From JAKIVR01 sp035933635 (lineage in GTDB: Archaea; Thermoplasmatota; Thermoplasmata; Lutacidiplasmatales; UBA184): 64,000 nt of DNA. Below the pieces are notes generated by a model. It saw only the letters and a program-made list of their open reading frames with translations. It was not told the origin of the DNA and made no database searches. The translations under genes and the position numbers were made by a program. Shown piece by piece: positions 30,434 through 39,624 of this stretch. The DNA lies in contig DASYYY010000036.1 in the NCBI GenBank assembly GCA_035933635.1, forward strand, positions 1-64,000, given 5' to 3'. How positions within the stretch are numbered: position 1 is the stretch's first letter; each line of letters starts with the position of its first letter.

Positions 30434-31419
30434 GGTCGTCCCGCGGGCAGTCGGCTCAGCGCGAGGCGTGCGAGCACCGTCTCCAGCTGGATGCGCTCCG
30501 ACCCCCCCTCGGAGATGCGGAAGTCGACCTCGCCGAGGTAGTCGAGCAGGCGGAGCTTCTCCGGCGTGGAGATCATCGACTCGGGCAGGTCCGGCAAGAA
30601 CGTGTGGATCGAGCGCAGGATGTCCTCGCCGCTCGCGCCGCGCTCGGTGAACATCCCGAACAGCATCGAGCGGGCCTTGTCGAAGTGACCGGCGAGCGCC
30701 TCCTCGACCATCGCGCGGATCTCGTCGCGGAACGGGGTGGTCGCCACGCCCGCGATCGCCGCCTTGGTCACCGGGTCGGTGTAGGTGGCGGCGAGCTGGA
30801 GCAGGTTGACGGCTCGGCGGAGGTCCCCGGAGCTCGCTTCGAGGATCGCCTCGTAGGCGCCCGGTTCGACGTGCCGCTTCTCCGCGCTCGCGATCCGCTC
30901 CAGCGTCTGGTGGACCTCGTCGTTCGAGTAGACATGGAACCGGAACACCGCGCACCGGGATTGGATCGGCTCGATGATCTTGGACGAATAATTGCACGAG
31001 AGGATGAAGCGGCACGACTGGGAGTACCGCTCCATCAATCGACGCAGCGAGGCCTGGGCCTCCGAGGTCAGATTGTCGGCCTCGTCCAGGAGCAGTAGCT
31101 TGAACCCGACGCCGCCGATGGGCGAGGTGCTCGCGTACCCCTTGATCTTCGTGCGGACCGTTTCGATCCCGCGCTCGTCGGAGCTGTTGAGCTCGAGGAA
31201 GTTCTGCCGCCACTCCTCGCCGTAGAGGTCGTGGGCCAGGGCGAGCGCGGCGGTCGTCTTCCCCGTGCCGGGCGGACCGGCGAACATCAGATGCGGCAAC
31301 GAGCGCCGCTTCGCGTAGGCGGCGAGCAGCGGCACGATCGAGCCCTGGCCGATCATGTCGGCCAGCGAGTGGGGCCGGTACTTTTCGACCCAGACGGCGC
31401 CCCCCTCTTCCGCCGCCAC
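30430..31419 (-). CDS. rfcS: Replication factor C small subunit
   Basis: A 329-residue AAA+ clamp-loader subunit that loads PCNA on primed DNA. Walker A GPPGTGKTT is at 48-56, Walker B is LLLLDEADN, sensor-type SCNYSSKI and the arginine-finger SRC in PIQSRCAVF follow, and VEKYRPHSLADMIGQ opens the protein as in all RfcS. Length is normal. The large subunit gene is not in this window. It leads an unusual chain with molybdopterin genes. Confidence 0.95.
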   Translation of the reverse strand: MAAEEGGAVWVEKYRPHSLADMIGQGSIVPLLAAYAKRRSLPHLMFAGPPGTGKTTAALALAHDLYGEEWRQNFLELNSSDERGIETVRTKIKGYASTSPIGGVGFKLLLLDEADNLTSEAQASLRRLMERYSQSCRFILSCNYSSKIIEPIQSRCAVFRFHVYSNDEVHQTLERIASAEKRHVEPGAYEAILEASSGDLRRAVNLLQLAATYTDPVTKAAIAGVATTPFRDEIRAMVEEALAGHFDKARSMLFGMFTERGASGEDILRSIHTFLPDLPESMISTPEKLRLLDYLGEVDFRISEGGSERIQLETVLARLALSRLPAGRP

Positions 31420-31540
31420 TCCTCCGAAGCCCCGGCTCGCAGCGAGGTCCCGCCCGACATAACGGTTACAACGACGGGCAGCCGGTTGCCCGGCCGCCAG
31501 CGAGGCGTTATGGAGCCGGCGGCCCTCGAACCGGGGGCCG

Positions 31541-32332
31541 ATGCGGGAGATCCTCGCGCACCTTCAGTTCCGGGGGATCATCCGGGAGCGGAGCGTCGAT
31601 CCGTTCATCCGGCTGCTCCGAGCGGTCCGGGACCGCCGCCGGATCCGCGGCGTCCTCCTCGATGTCTCTAGCGGCGGGGGAGCCGCGGTTCCCTCGATGG
31701 ACCTCTACCTCGCGGTCAAACGGCTCGACCAGGTCAAGCCGGTCATCGCCTCGATCGGCTCGATCGGCGCCTCGGGGGGCTACATGGCCGCGCTGGGCGC
31801 CCGTCGGATCTACGCCTACCCCGACTCCAACATCGGTTCCATCGGCGTGATCTACCCGCACTTCGCCGTCAAGGGGCTTCTCGACAAGCTCGGCATCGAG
31901 GTCGATCTGATCCATCAAGGTCGGCACAAGGACGCCTACCAGGGTTATCGACCCCTGACGGATGAGGAGCGCGGCAAGCTCCTCAAGGTCTCGGAGGACG
32001 GGTACCGCGGCTTCGTCGAGCTCGTTGCCCGGGAACGTCACAAGACCGTCGACGAGATCACCCCACTCGCGACCGGCGAGGTCTGGAGCGGCACCCAGGC
32101 CGCCCGTCTGGGGCTCGTCGATGTGCTTGGCGATCGTGAGATGGCGTTGACCGAACTCTCCCAGATCACCGGCGTCCCCTCGCACAAGGTGGCACGGATC
32201 GAGCCTCCCCAGCCGTTCCTCGCCCGCCTCCTCTCCGGTGGGTTCATGGCGGCGGGCAATACGATCCGCACGAGCGTCGCCGACAGCATCGAGGAACTGG
32301 CCTACGAGGGCTTCCTCGGTGGCCGTCGGTAG
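31541..32332 (+). CDS. sppA: Signal peptide peptidase A-like serine protease (S49)
   Basis: A 263-residue S49 peptidase. The catalytic Ser78 sits in IGASGGYMAA and the general-base Lys130 in GRHKDAYQ, the Ser-Lys dyad of archaeal SppA. There is no clear N-terminal transmembrane segment, unlike most SppA, so this version may be soluble or peripherally bound. It would degrade signal peptides left in the membrane. The Sec61-beta gene starts 65 bases after it on the same strand, which fits a secretion setting. Confidence 0.85.
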   Translation: MREILAHLQFRGIIRERSVDPFIRLLRAVRDRRRIRGVLLDVSSGGGAAVPSMDLYLAVKRLDQVKPVIASIGSIGASGGYMAALGARRIYAYPDSNIGSIGVIYPHFAVKGLLDKLGIEVDLIHQGRHKDAYQGYRPLTDEERGKLLKVSEDGYRGFVELVARERHKTVDEITPLATGEVWSGTQAARLGLVDVLGDREMALTELSQITGVPSHKVARIEPPQPFLARLLSGGFMAAGNTIRTSVADSIEELAYEGFLGGRR

Positions 32333-32396
32333 TTGGCGTCGCGGAATCCCGCCCTTCCTACGTTAAATACGACGGGGCCGCTCGGTATCGCCAGCC

Positions 32397-32558
32397 ATGC
32401 CCGAGCAGCGCAACCGCGGGTTCAGCTCCGCCGCGGGCCTCATCCAGTACTACGACATGGAGGAGACGCGGTCGCTGAAGATCGACCCGTACTTCGTCCT
32501 CGCGCTCGGGATCGGCGCCGCCGTGGTCGTCGAGATCCTGAACTGGAAGTTCGTCTAG
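32397..32558 (+). CDS. secG: Preprotein translocase subunit Sec61-beta (SecG-like)
   Basis: A 53-residue tail-anchored protein, too short for most gene callers. Sequence runs from a charged start (MPEQRNRGFSS) through AAGLIQYYDMEE and KIDPYFVLALGIGAAVVVEIL, the one transmembrane helix. AAGL(I/V)-x-Y-x-D/E before the helix is the archaeal Sec61-beta signature. It forms part of the SecYE translocon. A TATA-like TTAAATA (32363-32369) lies about 30 bp before the ATG, giving a nearly leaderless mRNA. Confidence 0.92.
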   Translation: MPEQRNRGFSSAAGLIQYYDMEETRSLKIDPYFVLALGIGAAVVVEILNWKFV

Positions 32559-32653
32559 CCCGGATCGTCCGGCCTTCGTAGTTGTTTTCCATTGCGGCAC
32601 CCGCGCCGCGGACCAAGACGAAACCCCCAAGCCCAGCTCGGCCTGCTCGGTCC

Positions 32654-33244
32654 ATGGATTCGTCGGAGCTTGTTCGAACCGCTCTGCTCGTGATGGATTT
32701 CCAGACGGGGATTGTCGAGCGCGTCCGCGGGGAGGGTGCGATCGGGAGCGCCCGGCGGGCGGTGGGGGCGGCGCGTTCGGCCGGGGTGCGAGTGATCTTC
32801 GTGCGGGTCGCGTTCCGCCCGGGGTTTCCCGAGGTCAGCCCGAGGAACGCAAGCTTCTCCCAGGTCCGCGAGCGCGGTGGATTCACCGAGAGCGATCCCA
32901 GCACCCAGGTCCACCCAGATCTGATCCCTGCGCCGGGAGAGCCGGTAGCGATCAAACGGCGGGTGAGCGCCTTCGCCGGGAGCGACCTCGAGGTGCTACT
33001 GCGCGCCGGCGGGATCACCCACCTGGTACTGACCGGCCTTTCGACGAGCGGCGTCGTGCTGTCGACGATCCGACAGGCGGCCGACCTCGACTACGCGATC
33101 ACCGTCCTCGGGGACGGGTGCGCCGACTCCGACGCCGAGGTCCATCGGGTGCTACTGGAGAAGGTGTTCCCCCGGCAAGCCCGCGTCACGACCGTGGACG
33201 CGTGGGCGAGCGAGCTGGCGGGGGTACATCCCCCGCCCGACTAG
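32654..33244 (+). CDS. Isochorismatase-like hydrolase lacking the usual cysteine
   Basis: A 196-residue protein of the isochorismatase/cysteine hydrolase family. Asp15 in VMDFQTG and the later Lys (VAIKRRVSAF) match the active site, but the strand that normally carries the nucleophile (GTxxxxCV) reads LTGLSTSGVVLST, without cysteine. Such members either follow the isochorismatase mechanism, which needs no cysteine, or are not amidases. Start at ATG 32654 removes a Pro-rich upstream extension. Substrate unknown. Confidence 0.8.
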   Translation: MDSSELVRTALLVMDFQTGIVERVRGEGAIGSARRAVGAARSAGVRVIFVRVAFRPGFPEVSPRNASFSQVRERGGFTESDPSTQVHPDLIPAPGEPVAIKRRVSAFAGSDLEVLLRAGGITHLVLTGLSTSGVVLSTIRQAADLDYAITVLGDGCADSDAEVHRVLLEKVFPRQARVTTVDAWASELAGVHPPPD

Positions 33245-33252
33245 ACCGGCGG

Positions 33253-34206
33253 TTACGCGGCGGCCGGCGCGCGTCCCGGGAGCCACCTGCCGATACTGCC
33301 GCTGCCGAGCAGACAGACCTTCGACTCGGGAGACTCGTCGAGCAGGGTGTAGGAGGTGCGGCCTGAAAGCGCTCGGGCGAAGCGCGCGATCTCCTCATGC
33401 GAGGGCACGTGATCGGTGGACAGTCGCTGACGCGAGCGCCCCATGTAGACGTACCCCTTCGGCTCGATGAAGTCCGGACGGGCCAGGAGGTCGAGCTCGG
33501 CGTACTCCGCCTCCCAGCCGAGGTTCCAGCCCTTGACCAGGGTGTGGCGGACGACGCGGCGCGTCCGCAGCCCCCGCACGATCTCTAGTGATTCGCGCAG
33601 CCGCGCCCAGGCGTGGGGGTCGGCCGGAAGTGTCAGCCGACGGAAGATCTCCTCGTTGGGCGCCGTGACCGAGACGTACAACTGCGTGGGGAGCGGGTCG
33701 AGCGAGCGGAGCCCGTCGGGGTTGGTCCCGTTGGTCACCAGGAAGGTGGTGATGCCCTGCTCGTGGCACAGTTCCAGGAAGCGATTCATCTTCGGGTAGA
33801 GGGTGGGCTCGCCCGTCAGCGAGATCGCGATGTGGCGCGGCGACTGGGATTCTTCCCAGCGACCGCGCTCGACCGTCCCCTCCCCCTTGAACCCGGAGAG
33901 GATGCGGCGCTGCGCCTGAATGGAGCGCTCGAGGAGCCCTTCCGGGTCGTCGTACTCGCCCATCATCGCATCGTTCTCCCAGCCCTGGTTGCGCCAGCAG
34001 AACCGACACGACAGATTGCACGAATCGATCGCCGGCGACATCTGCAGGCACCGGTGCGACTCGATGCCGTAGAACCGGCCCTTGTAGCAGTCCCTGCCTT
34101 CGGTGAGCGAGGCCTTCGTCCAGTAGCAGAGCTTGACCGCGCTGTGCTTGCCGGTCAGCTGGTAGCCCTGGTCGGCGAGAGTGGACGATAGGTCCTGGTC
34201 ACCCAT
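33253..34206 (-). CDS. taw1: tRNA 4-demethylwyosine synthase (Taw1/TYW1), radical SAM
   Basis: A 317-residue radical-SAM enzyme that makes the tricyclic base at position 37 of tRNA-Phe from N1-methylguanosine and pyruvate. The 4Fe4S motif is DSCNLSCRFCW (Cys63, Cys67, Cys70), with additional conserved cysteines (LCYW, GRDC, RCLQ) before it that bind a second cluster in this family. There is no flavodoxin domain, as is normal for archaea. IAISLTGEPTLYPKM and VTNGTNPDG are further family motifs. Start at ATG 34206. Confidence 0.92.
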   Translation of the reverse strand: MGDQDLSSTLADQGYQLTGKHSAVKLCYWTKASLTEGRDCYKGRFYGIESHRCLQMSPAIDSCNLSCRFCWRNQGWENDAMMGEYDDPEGLLERSIQAQRRILSGFKGEGTVERGRWEESQSPRHIAISLTGEPTLYPKMNRFLELCHEQGITTFLVTNGTNPDGLRSLDPLPTQLYVSVTAPNEEIFRRLTLPADPHAWARLRESLEIVRGLRTRRVVRHTLVKGWNLGWEAEYAELDLLARPDFIEPKGYVYMGRSRQRLSTDHVPSHEEIARFARALSGRTSYTLLDESPESKVCLLGSGSIGRWLPGRAPAAA

Positions 34207-34271
34207 CGGGGCGGCCAGTCGGGCCCGTGTCAAAAGCCGTTCGCTCGACGACCCGGCCCGGCGGGAGGCGG

Positions 34272-36341
34272 TCAGCCGAGGCGGACCCAACGGAGCGAGA
34301 GGGAATTGAGCACCACCAGGGTCGACGAGAACCCCATCGCCAGCGCGCCCGTCACCGGCAGCACGGCGTACACCCCGAGCCCGAAGATCGGAACGAGCGC
34401 ACCGCCGGCGATCGGCAGCAGCACCCCGTTGTAGCCGAGCGCCCACGTCAGGTTACCTCGGACCTTGCGGACGGTCCGGCGACCGAGACGGAGCGCGGTG
34501 GCGACGGAGCGGAAGTCCGACCGCACGAGGATCACCCCGCCGGCCTCCCTGGCCACATCGGTTCCTGCGCCGATGGCGATGCCGAGGTCCGCCGCGGCGA
34601 GGGCGGGCGCGTCGTTGATGCCGTCGCCGACGAAGGCCACCCTGCGCCCCTGTTCGCGGTAGCGCTGGAGGAGGGACAGCTTCCCGGCGGGGTCGAGCGA
34701 GGCATGCACCTGGGAAATGCCGGCCGCCGCGGCGACGCGGCGTGCGGTGGCCTCGTGGTCGCCGGTGGCCATGACGACCTCGATGCCATCCTCCCGGAGG
34801 GCTCGGACGCCGTCGGCCGCTCCCGCCGCGATCGGGTCGTCGAACTCGAGCAGTCCCAGGATCGCTCCGTCGGCGAGCACCACGCTGTAGGTCCGCCCCT
34901 CGCGTTCGGACGTCGCGGCGGCGACGGCGAGCGGACCGAGGTCGGCAGGTCCGCCGATCGTCTCCGCGCCGGCGCGCACCGATACCTCGCGTCCCTCGAA
35001 TCGACCCGAGACCCCTCGTCCCGGTTCGGCACGCACGTCGGTCGCACGGGACATCGGCAGCCCGCGCTCCGAGGCGGCCCGTCGCACCGCGCCGGCCAGA
35101 GGATGCTCCGAACCGGATTCGACCGCGGCCGCGAGCCGCAGGAGCTCGGTCGCATCGACACCCTGCCGCGGAACCACGCCGACCAGAGTGGGACGACCCT
35201 GCGTGAGCGTCCCGGTCTTGTCGGTGACGACGAGGTCGACCTCGCTCGCGCGCTCGAGCGAGTCCCGACCGCGGAACAAGACTCCCTCTTCGGCCGCTCG
35301 CCCGGTGCCGACGACCACCGCGGCCGGCGTCGCAATGCCGAAGGCGCACGGGCAGGCCGTGATCACCACCGAGACGAACACGAGCAGCCCGATGGTCGGC
35401 CCCTGCCCGACGATCGCCCAGAGCCCCCCCAGCGCGAGACCGACCAACAGAACGAACGGAACGAATCGGCTCGCGATGCGGTCGGCGAGCTGCTGGAGCG
35501 GCACCCGACTGGTCTCCGCCTCCGCGACCAATCGCCCGATCTCGGCGAGGAAGAGGTCCTCGCCGACGCGGTCGGCCCGGACGGTCAACTCACCCTCGCC
35601 GTTGACCGCCCCGGCCAGGACGCGATCGCCGGGTCCCTTGGGGACGGGCAGGCTCTCTCCGGTCAGGATCGACTCATCCGCCTGCGAACGGCCCGACACC
35701 ACGATCCCGTCGGCGGGCAATCGGCCGCCGGGTCGGACCTGGACCAGGTCCCCGGGAACGACCTGGTCGGCCGGCAGCTCGAGTTCCCGATCGCCGCGGA
35801 CCACCCGGGCCCGCTGGGGCAGCAGCTCGCGCAGTCGTCCGATCGTGCCCCGGGCTCGATCGCGGGTCAGATGCTCGAGATAGTTTCCCGTCAGGATGAG
35901 GGCGATGATCAGCGATGAGGCATCCAGGTAGTACGCCCCCACGAGGTGGGCCGGGAATGCGACGCTGACCGCGCTGTAACCGAAGGCGACCGTGGTACCT
36001 ACGGCGATGAGCACGTCCATGTTCCAACTTCGATTACCGAGCGCGTCCCAGGTGCTCCGGTAGAACTGCGAGCCCGGATAGAACTGCACCACCGCGGCCA
36101 GTCCGAGCGCCGCGACGTCCCAGTCGACGAACGGCCGGGTGTAGGTGAGCACCAGGACGACGACGGCGAGCGGCCAGGCGACGGTGAGCAGCCGGCGGAG
36201 CCGGGCGAGTTCCGCGCGCGGGTCGGCGAACTCGCGCAGGCAGTGTTCGGAGCAGAAGTAGTAGGTCCGATTCTCCCGCTGGAGCTTGAGCTCCGCCGTG
36301 GCTTCATCGACCGCCATCCCACAGATCGGGTCGGTGGCCAT
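34272..36341 (-). CDS. Heavy-metal (copper-type) P1B-ATPase with N-terminal YHS domain
   Basis: A 689-residue P1B-type ATPase. It begins with a YHS/TRASH metal-binding domain (DPICGMAVD, YYFCSEHCLREF) instead of the usual HMA domains. ITACPCAFGIATP is the intramembrane CPC site for Cu(I) or Ag(I), TGES is the actuator motif, DKTGTLT carries the phosphorylated Asp, and GDGINDAPAL the hinge. Eight membrane segments are visible. It would export copper or silver from the cytoplasm. A separate small YHS protein lies 64 bases upstream in the same direction, apparently in one operon. Confidence 0.92.
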   Translation of the reverse strand: MATDPICGMAVDEATAELKLQRENRTYYFCSEHCLREFADPRAELARLRRLLTVAWPLAVVVLVLTYTRPFVDWDVAALGLAAVVQFYPGSQFYRSTWDALGNRSWNMDVLIAVGTTVAFGYSAVSVAFPAHLVGAYYLDASSLIIALILTGNYLEHLTRDRARGTIGRLRELLPQRARVVRGDRELELPADQVVPGDLVQVRPGGRLPADGIVVSGRSQADESILTGESLPVPKGPGDRVLAGAVNGEGELTVRADRVGEDLFLAEIGRLVAEAETSRVPLQQLADRIASRFVPFVLLVGLALGGLWAIVGQGPTIGLLVFVSVVITACPCAFGIATPAAVVVGTGRAAEEGVLFRGRDSLERASEVDLVVTDKTGTLTQGRPTLVGVVPRQGVDATELLRLAAAVESGSEHPLAGAVRRAASERGLPMSRATDVRAEPGRGVSGRFEGREVSVRAGAETIGGPADLGPLAVAAATSEREGRTYSVVLADGAILGLLEFDDPIAAGAADGVRALREDGIEVVMATGDHEATARRVAAAAGISQVHASLDPAGKLSLLQRYREQGRRVAFVGDGINDAPALAAADLGIAIGAGTDVAREAGGVILVRSDFRSVATALRLGRRTVRKVRGNLTWALGYNGVLLPIAGGALVPIFGLGVYAVLPVTGALAMGFSSTLVVLNSLSLRWVRLG

Positions 36342-36405
36342 GCGACGGATCCGGGGTGCCCGGCGGCGGGGAAGGATCGGGAGAAGGTGGGGGCGGGCTA
36401 GCCGA

Positions 36406-36552
36406 TCAGCCCGCGGGATGGGTGCGGTCGAACTTTTCCTTGCACGCGGTCGAGCAGAAGTAGACGGTCGTTCCGCCCGAGACGCTGCGCCCCGCCGCTC
36501 GGTCGGGGTCGACCATCATGCCGCAGATGGGGTCCTTCACCTTGGTCGCCAT
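36406..36552 (-). CDS. Small YHS-domain metal-binding protein
   Basis: A 48-residue protein with the complete YHS pattern: DPICGMMVD at 8-16 and YFCSTACKEKF at 31-41, with three cysteines that could bind a metal. It resembles the N terminus of the downstream ATPase, so the two likely arose by duplication or exchange. Such proteins may deliver or sense metal. It is short enough to be missed by gene callers, but start, stop and frame are clear. Confidence 0.85.
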   Translation of the reverse strand: MATKVKDPICGMMVDPDRAAGRSVSGGTTVYFCSTACKEKFDRTHPAG

Positions 36553-36621
36553 GGGTCACCGTCGAACAACGGCCCGTAGGGCAGATTACGCCAACGGGGG
36601 GCGCCGGATCCCACCCGCGCC

Positions 36622-38043
36622 TCAATCGACGTCGACGCCGTCGCCGTTCGGGTCCGCAAGGAAGGCCTCCGGGATCTGCCAACCGGTCCCATCGGCCCCG
36701 CCGGCCCGCGGCGCGTACGGATAGGTCCAGTTCGTCGGAGTCGTCGAGAACAGGACCGGGGCTCGTGGGCTCATGCTGAAGTTGAAGAATCCGTTGGGCA
36801 GCGGCGCGTTGCAGTCGCGCGACGTGATGCACCCGAGCCCGAAGGAGCTCTCCATGAAGTGCAGCAGGCTCTCGAAGTAGCCCTGGCTGTGGTTGACCAT
36901 ACCGGCGGACGTGTACGGGCTCACCACGATCAGCGGGACACGGAACGAGAGCGTCTGGTTGCCGACCGTCGGTGGCGCTACCCCGTCGTAAAAGCCTCCG
37001 TAGTCGTCCCAGGTGATGAACAGCGCCGTGGAGTTCCAATCGGGCGAGGTCTCCACGGCGTCGACCACGGAGGCGACGAAGCTCTCGGCGCGGGTGACGT
37101 TCTGCGGGGGGTGGTCGGACTCCTTGGAGAAGGGGATCACCCAGGCGAGGTTCGGGAGGTTGCCCGCCCGGGCGTCCGAGAAGAACTGGGTGTTGGGGAC
37201 GAAGTGCGGGGACAGCGCGCGGGAGTACGACTCCTGCTTGGCGGCCTGCGGGTTCCAGTAGTTGTACGCGCCGAACGCGAAATTGCCGTGGATCGAGGTC
37301 GCCTGGCTCCAGCTGGGGAGCGCGTAGTCGTAGTAGTCCCAGCTCGGGGCGTGCGAGCCGAGCAGGAGGTCCTCGACCGAGGTGGTGTTCTGGGCCTGGG
37401 TGAGGTAGGCGGCGCCGAGGTGCAGGTCGAACGACGCCGCCGGCGCCTGCCCGGCCAACAGGTACCAGTGGTTCGGGGTGGAGTAGCTCAGGGTCGAGGA
37501 GAAGAAGTTGTCCGAGAGACCGAACTCCTCGGCGAGGTCCCAGTAGAGCGGAGCGGTCGATCCGTTGTAGTAGCCGAACGGCGTCAGCCCGCTGTTCTCC
37601 GCCTGGTAGAAGCCGTCCATCGACCCGTTGTTCCACGCCTCGTGGGAGGTCAGGTTCGTGTGCGGCATGGGGGCCGATATCGACCAGTTCTTCGCCGTGA
37701 ACGGGAACGGGGTGACACAGGCGCCCTGCTTCTGGGCCGGAAACAGCGGGACGCACAGGCCCGCCGGATAACCGTGGACCGCGGCCGGACAGCTCGGGCC
37801 GACGGAGGGACAGTAGGCGCCGAAGTAGTTGTCGAAGGCGTGGTTCTCCATCATCAGGACCACGATGTGTGTGATCGTGTGGTTCGTGGGCGGGGGGCGG
37901 TGGAGCACCCCGAAGTTCGCGTTCCCGACTCCGTCCAAGTGGGGCCCGCTCGCTCCGGCGGCGAGGACGAGGCCCGTCAGAGCCACGGCGGTCAGCCACC
38001 CGGGCAGGGGCGAACGCCGCAGAGGCGAGAATGGTCGATGCAT
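36622..38043 (-). CDS. Secreted phosphoesterase (phospholipase C/acid phosphatase family)
   Basis: A 473-residue secreted enzyme. A signal segment (AVALTGLVLAAGASG) leads to the phosphoesterase domain: HIVVLMMENHAFDNYFGAYC holds the N-terminal metal ligands, SYSTPNHWYLLAGQ the nucleophile area, and FITWDDYGGFYDG plus RVPLIVVSPYTS the later ligands. This is the non-haemolytic phospholipase C/AcpA branch. Unlike the 813-residue relative at 21-24 kb, it has no PKD repeats or C-terminal anchor and is released. Probable role: phosphate release from lipids or phosphate esters. Confidence 0.85.
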   Translation of the reverse strand: MHRPFSPLRRSPLPGWLTAVALTGLVLAAGASGPHLDGVGNANFGVLHRPPPTNHTITHIVVLMMENHAFDNYFGAYCPSVGPSCPAAVHGYPAGLCVPLFPAQKQGACVTPFPFTAKNWSISAPMPHTNLTSHEAWNNGSMDGFYQAENSGLTPFGYYNGSTAPLYWDLAEEFGLSDNFFSSTLSYSTPNHWYLLAGQAPAASFDLHLGAAYLTQAQNTTSVEDLLLGSHAPSWDYYDYALPSWSQATSIHGNFAFGAYNYWNPQAAKQESYSRALSPHFVPNTQFFSDARAGNLPNLAWVIPFSKESDHPPQNVTRAESFVASVVDAVETSPDWNSTALFITWDDYGGFYDGVAPPTVGNQTLSFRVPLIVVSPYTSAGMVNHSQGYFESLLHFMESSFGLGCITSRDCNAPLPNGFFNFSMSPRAPVLFSTTPTNWTYPYAPRAGGADGTGWQIPEAFLADPNGDGVDVD

Positions 38044-38183
38044 CCAAGCGCGCGGTGAGAATTCCGCCGGATAAACCTTCGGAATCCGAGGGAGTATAGG
38101 GGGGAGGGGTCCCCGCTTTACGGGTTGCCGCCGGCGTCGTCGCGCCGGACGCGCCAGCGCCCCGACCGATTCGTCAAGATGAA

Positions 38184-38531
38184 ATGGCCTCGTGGCTCCT
38201 GCCGCTGGTGGTCGAGGAGATCGAGCCCGAAGACCTCGCCGCGCTTCTTCGGGCAGGCCCGAGCGATCTGCTCGTGCTGGATGTGCGCGAGGACGATGAG
38301 CGGGAGACCGCCCGAATCGAGCCGTCGATCCACATCCCGATGAATGAGGTCCCCGGGCGACTCATCGAGATCCCGACGGACCGGCGAGTGGTAGTGTACT
38401 GTCACCACGGACACCGCTCGGCCATGGTCGCCGGCTACCTCGAGGGACAGGGTTACCCCCGTGTGCTCAATCTCACCGGGGGGATTGACGCGTGGGCACA
38501 GATCGTCGACCCGGCCGTCCCCCGGTACTAA
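38184..38531 (+). CDS. Single-domain rhodanese-like sulfurtransferase
   Basis: A 115-residue protein with one rhodanese domain: LVLDVREDDERETARI opens it and Cys73 in VVYCHHGHRSAM is the persulfide-forming residue in the CH-x-x-x-R loop; NLTGGIDAW ends it. It could carry sulfur for cofactor or tRNA thiolation, possibly linked to the nearby molybdopterin and Taw1 genes, or to cyanide or metal stress. Confidence 0.88.
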   Translation: MASWLLPLVVEEIEPEDLAALLRAGPSDLLVLDVREDDERETARIEPSIHIPMNEVPGRLIEIPTDRRVVVYCHHGHRSAMVAGYLEGQGYPRVLNLTGGIDAWAQIVDPAVPRY

Positions 38532-38607
38532 AGTCGGGGCGTCGACCCGCACCGGTGCGACTCACCTCCGGTGCGTCGGGGGTTAGCCACCCCGGGGGCT
38601 CGCAACG

Positions 38608-39624
38608 GTGTCGATGGAGGCTCTCGGGATTCCCGAACCTACCGGAACGACCTCCGGGCGCGGGGTGGTACTCGAGGTCGAACGGCTGAACAAGGCCTAC
38701 CGGGGGAGACGGGGGCGTCCACCCACCCCCGCCAACACCGAACTGACGCTGCGGGTCCACGCCGGCGAGATCGTCGCGCTGCTCGGTCCTAACGGCGCCG
38801 GGAAGAGCACCTTCCTCAAGCAAATCGCCGGGCAACTGCTCCCTGATTCCGGGACGATCCGCGTCGGAGGCGTCGATATGATCGCGCATCCCCGGCGCGC
38901 CAAGGAGCACGTCTCGGTCACCCCCCAGGAGTGCCAGCCGATCCTGAGCCTGACCGCGAGCGAGCAGGTCCGCACGTTCGGGCGGATCAAGGGCTGGAAC
39001 CGTGCGCAGGCGGACCTGGGAGTTCCCCGAGTGCTTGAGGCCGTGGGGTTGACCGGCGAGGCGCACAAGGTCGTGCGCGATCTCTCGGGCGGCTACAAGC
39101 GGCGACTGCTGATCGCGATCGCGATGGCCGGGAGCCCGACGCGGCTCATGCTCCTGGACGAGCCGACGACCGGGCTGGACCCGGAGGCACGACGGGCGGT
39201 CTGGAAGGTCGTGCACCGGCTCCGAGCCGAGGGACTCGGGATCCTACTGACCACCCACTACATCGATGAAGCGGAGTACCTCGCCGACCGGGTCGTCGTC
39301 ATGCACGAGGGGCGGTTCGCGCTGTCCGGGACGGTCGAGCAAATCCGGGCCCGGCTCCCGTTCCGTGGGCGCATCGACGTCCGGGACGTCGACCGTCTTT
39401 CGCCGGGGGCGCGAGCGCAGGTCGATGACCTCGCCCGCCGCGGACGCGTAGCGTTCCGTAGCGAGGGATTCGTGCGGATCGAGCTGGCGGAGCCGTTCTC
39501 CCCCGAGACCATGTCCTCCCTCGCCGCATTGCATCGGATGGGAGCGGCAGCGACGCTCGCACCGGTCTCGCTCGAGGACGCCTACCTCTCGGTGGTCGGG
39601 TCGCTCGCGGAGAACGGGCGATGA
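38608..39624 (+). CDS. ABC transporter ATP-binding protein
   Basis: A 338-residue ABC ATPase of the drug/ABC-2 type. Walker A GPNGAGKST at 60-68, signature DLSGGYKRRLLIA, Walker B LMLLDEPTTGLDPEA and switch TTHYIDEAEY are all present. The C-terminal extension of about 90 residues is common in DrrA/CcmA-like exporters. The permease gene overlaps its stop by 4 bases. ATG 38614 is an alternative start. Together they form a two-gene exporter of unknown substrate. Confidence 0.88.
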   Translation: MSMEALGIPEPTGTTSGRGVVLEVERLNKAYRGRRGRPPTPANTELTLRVHAGEIVALLGPNGAGKSTFLKQIAGQLLPDSGTIRVGGVDMIAHPRRAKEHVSVTPQECQPILSLTASEQVRTFGRIKGWNRAQADLGVPRVLEAVGLTGEAHKVVRDLSGGYKRRLLIAIAMAGSPTRLMLLDEPTTGLDPEARRAVWKVVHRLRAEGLGILLTTHYIDEAEYLADRVVVMHEGRFALSGTVEQIRARLPFRGRIDVRDVDRLSPGARAQVDDLARRGRVAFRSEGFVRIELAEPFSPETMSSLAALHRMGAAATLAPVSLEDAYLSVVGSLAENGR

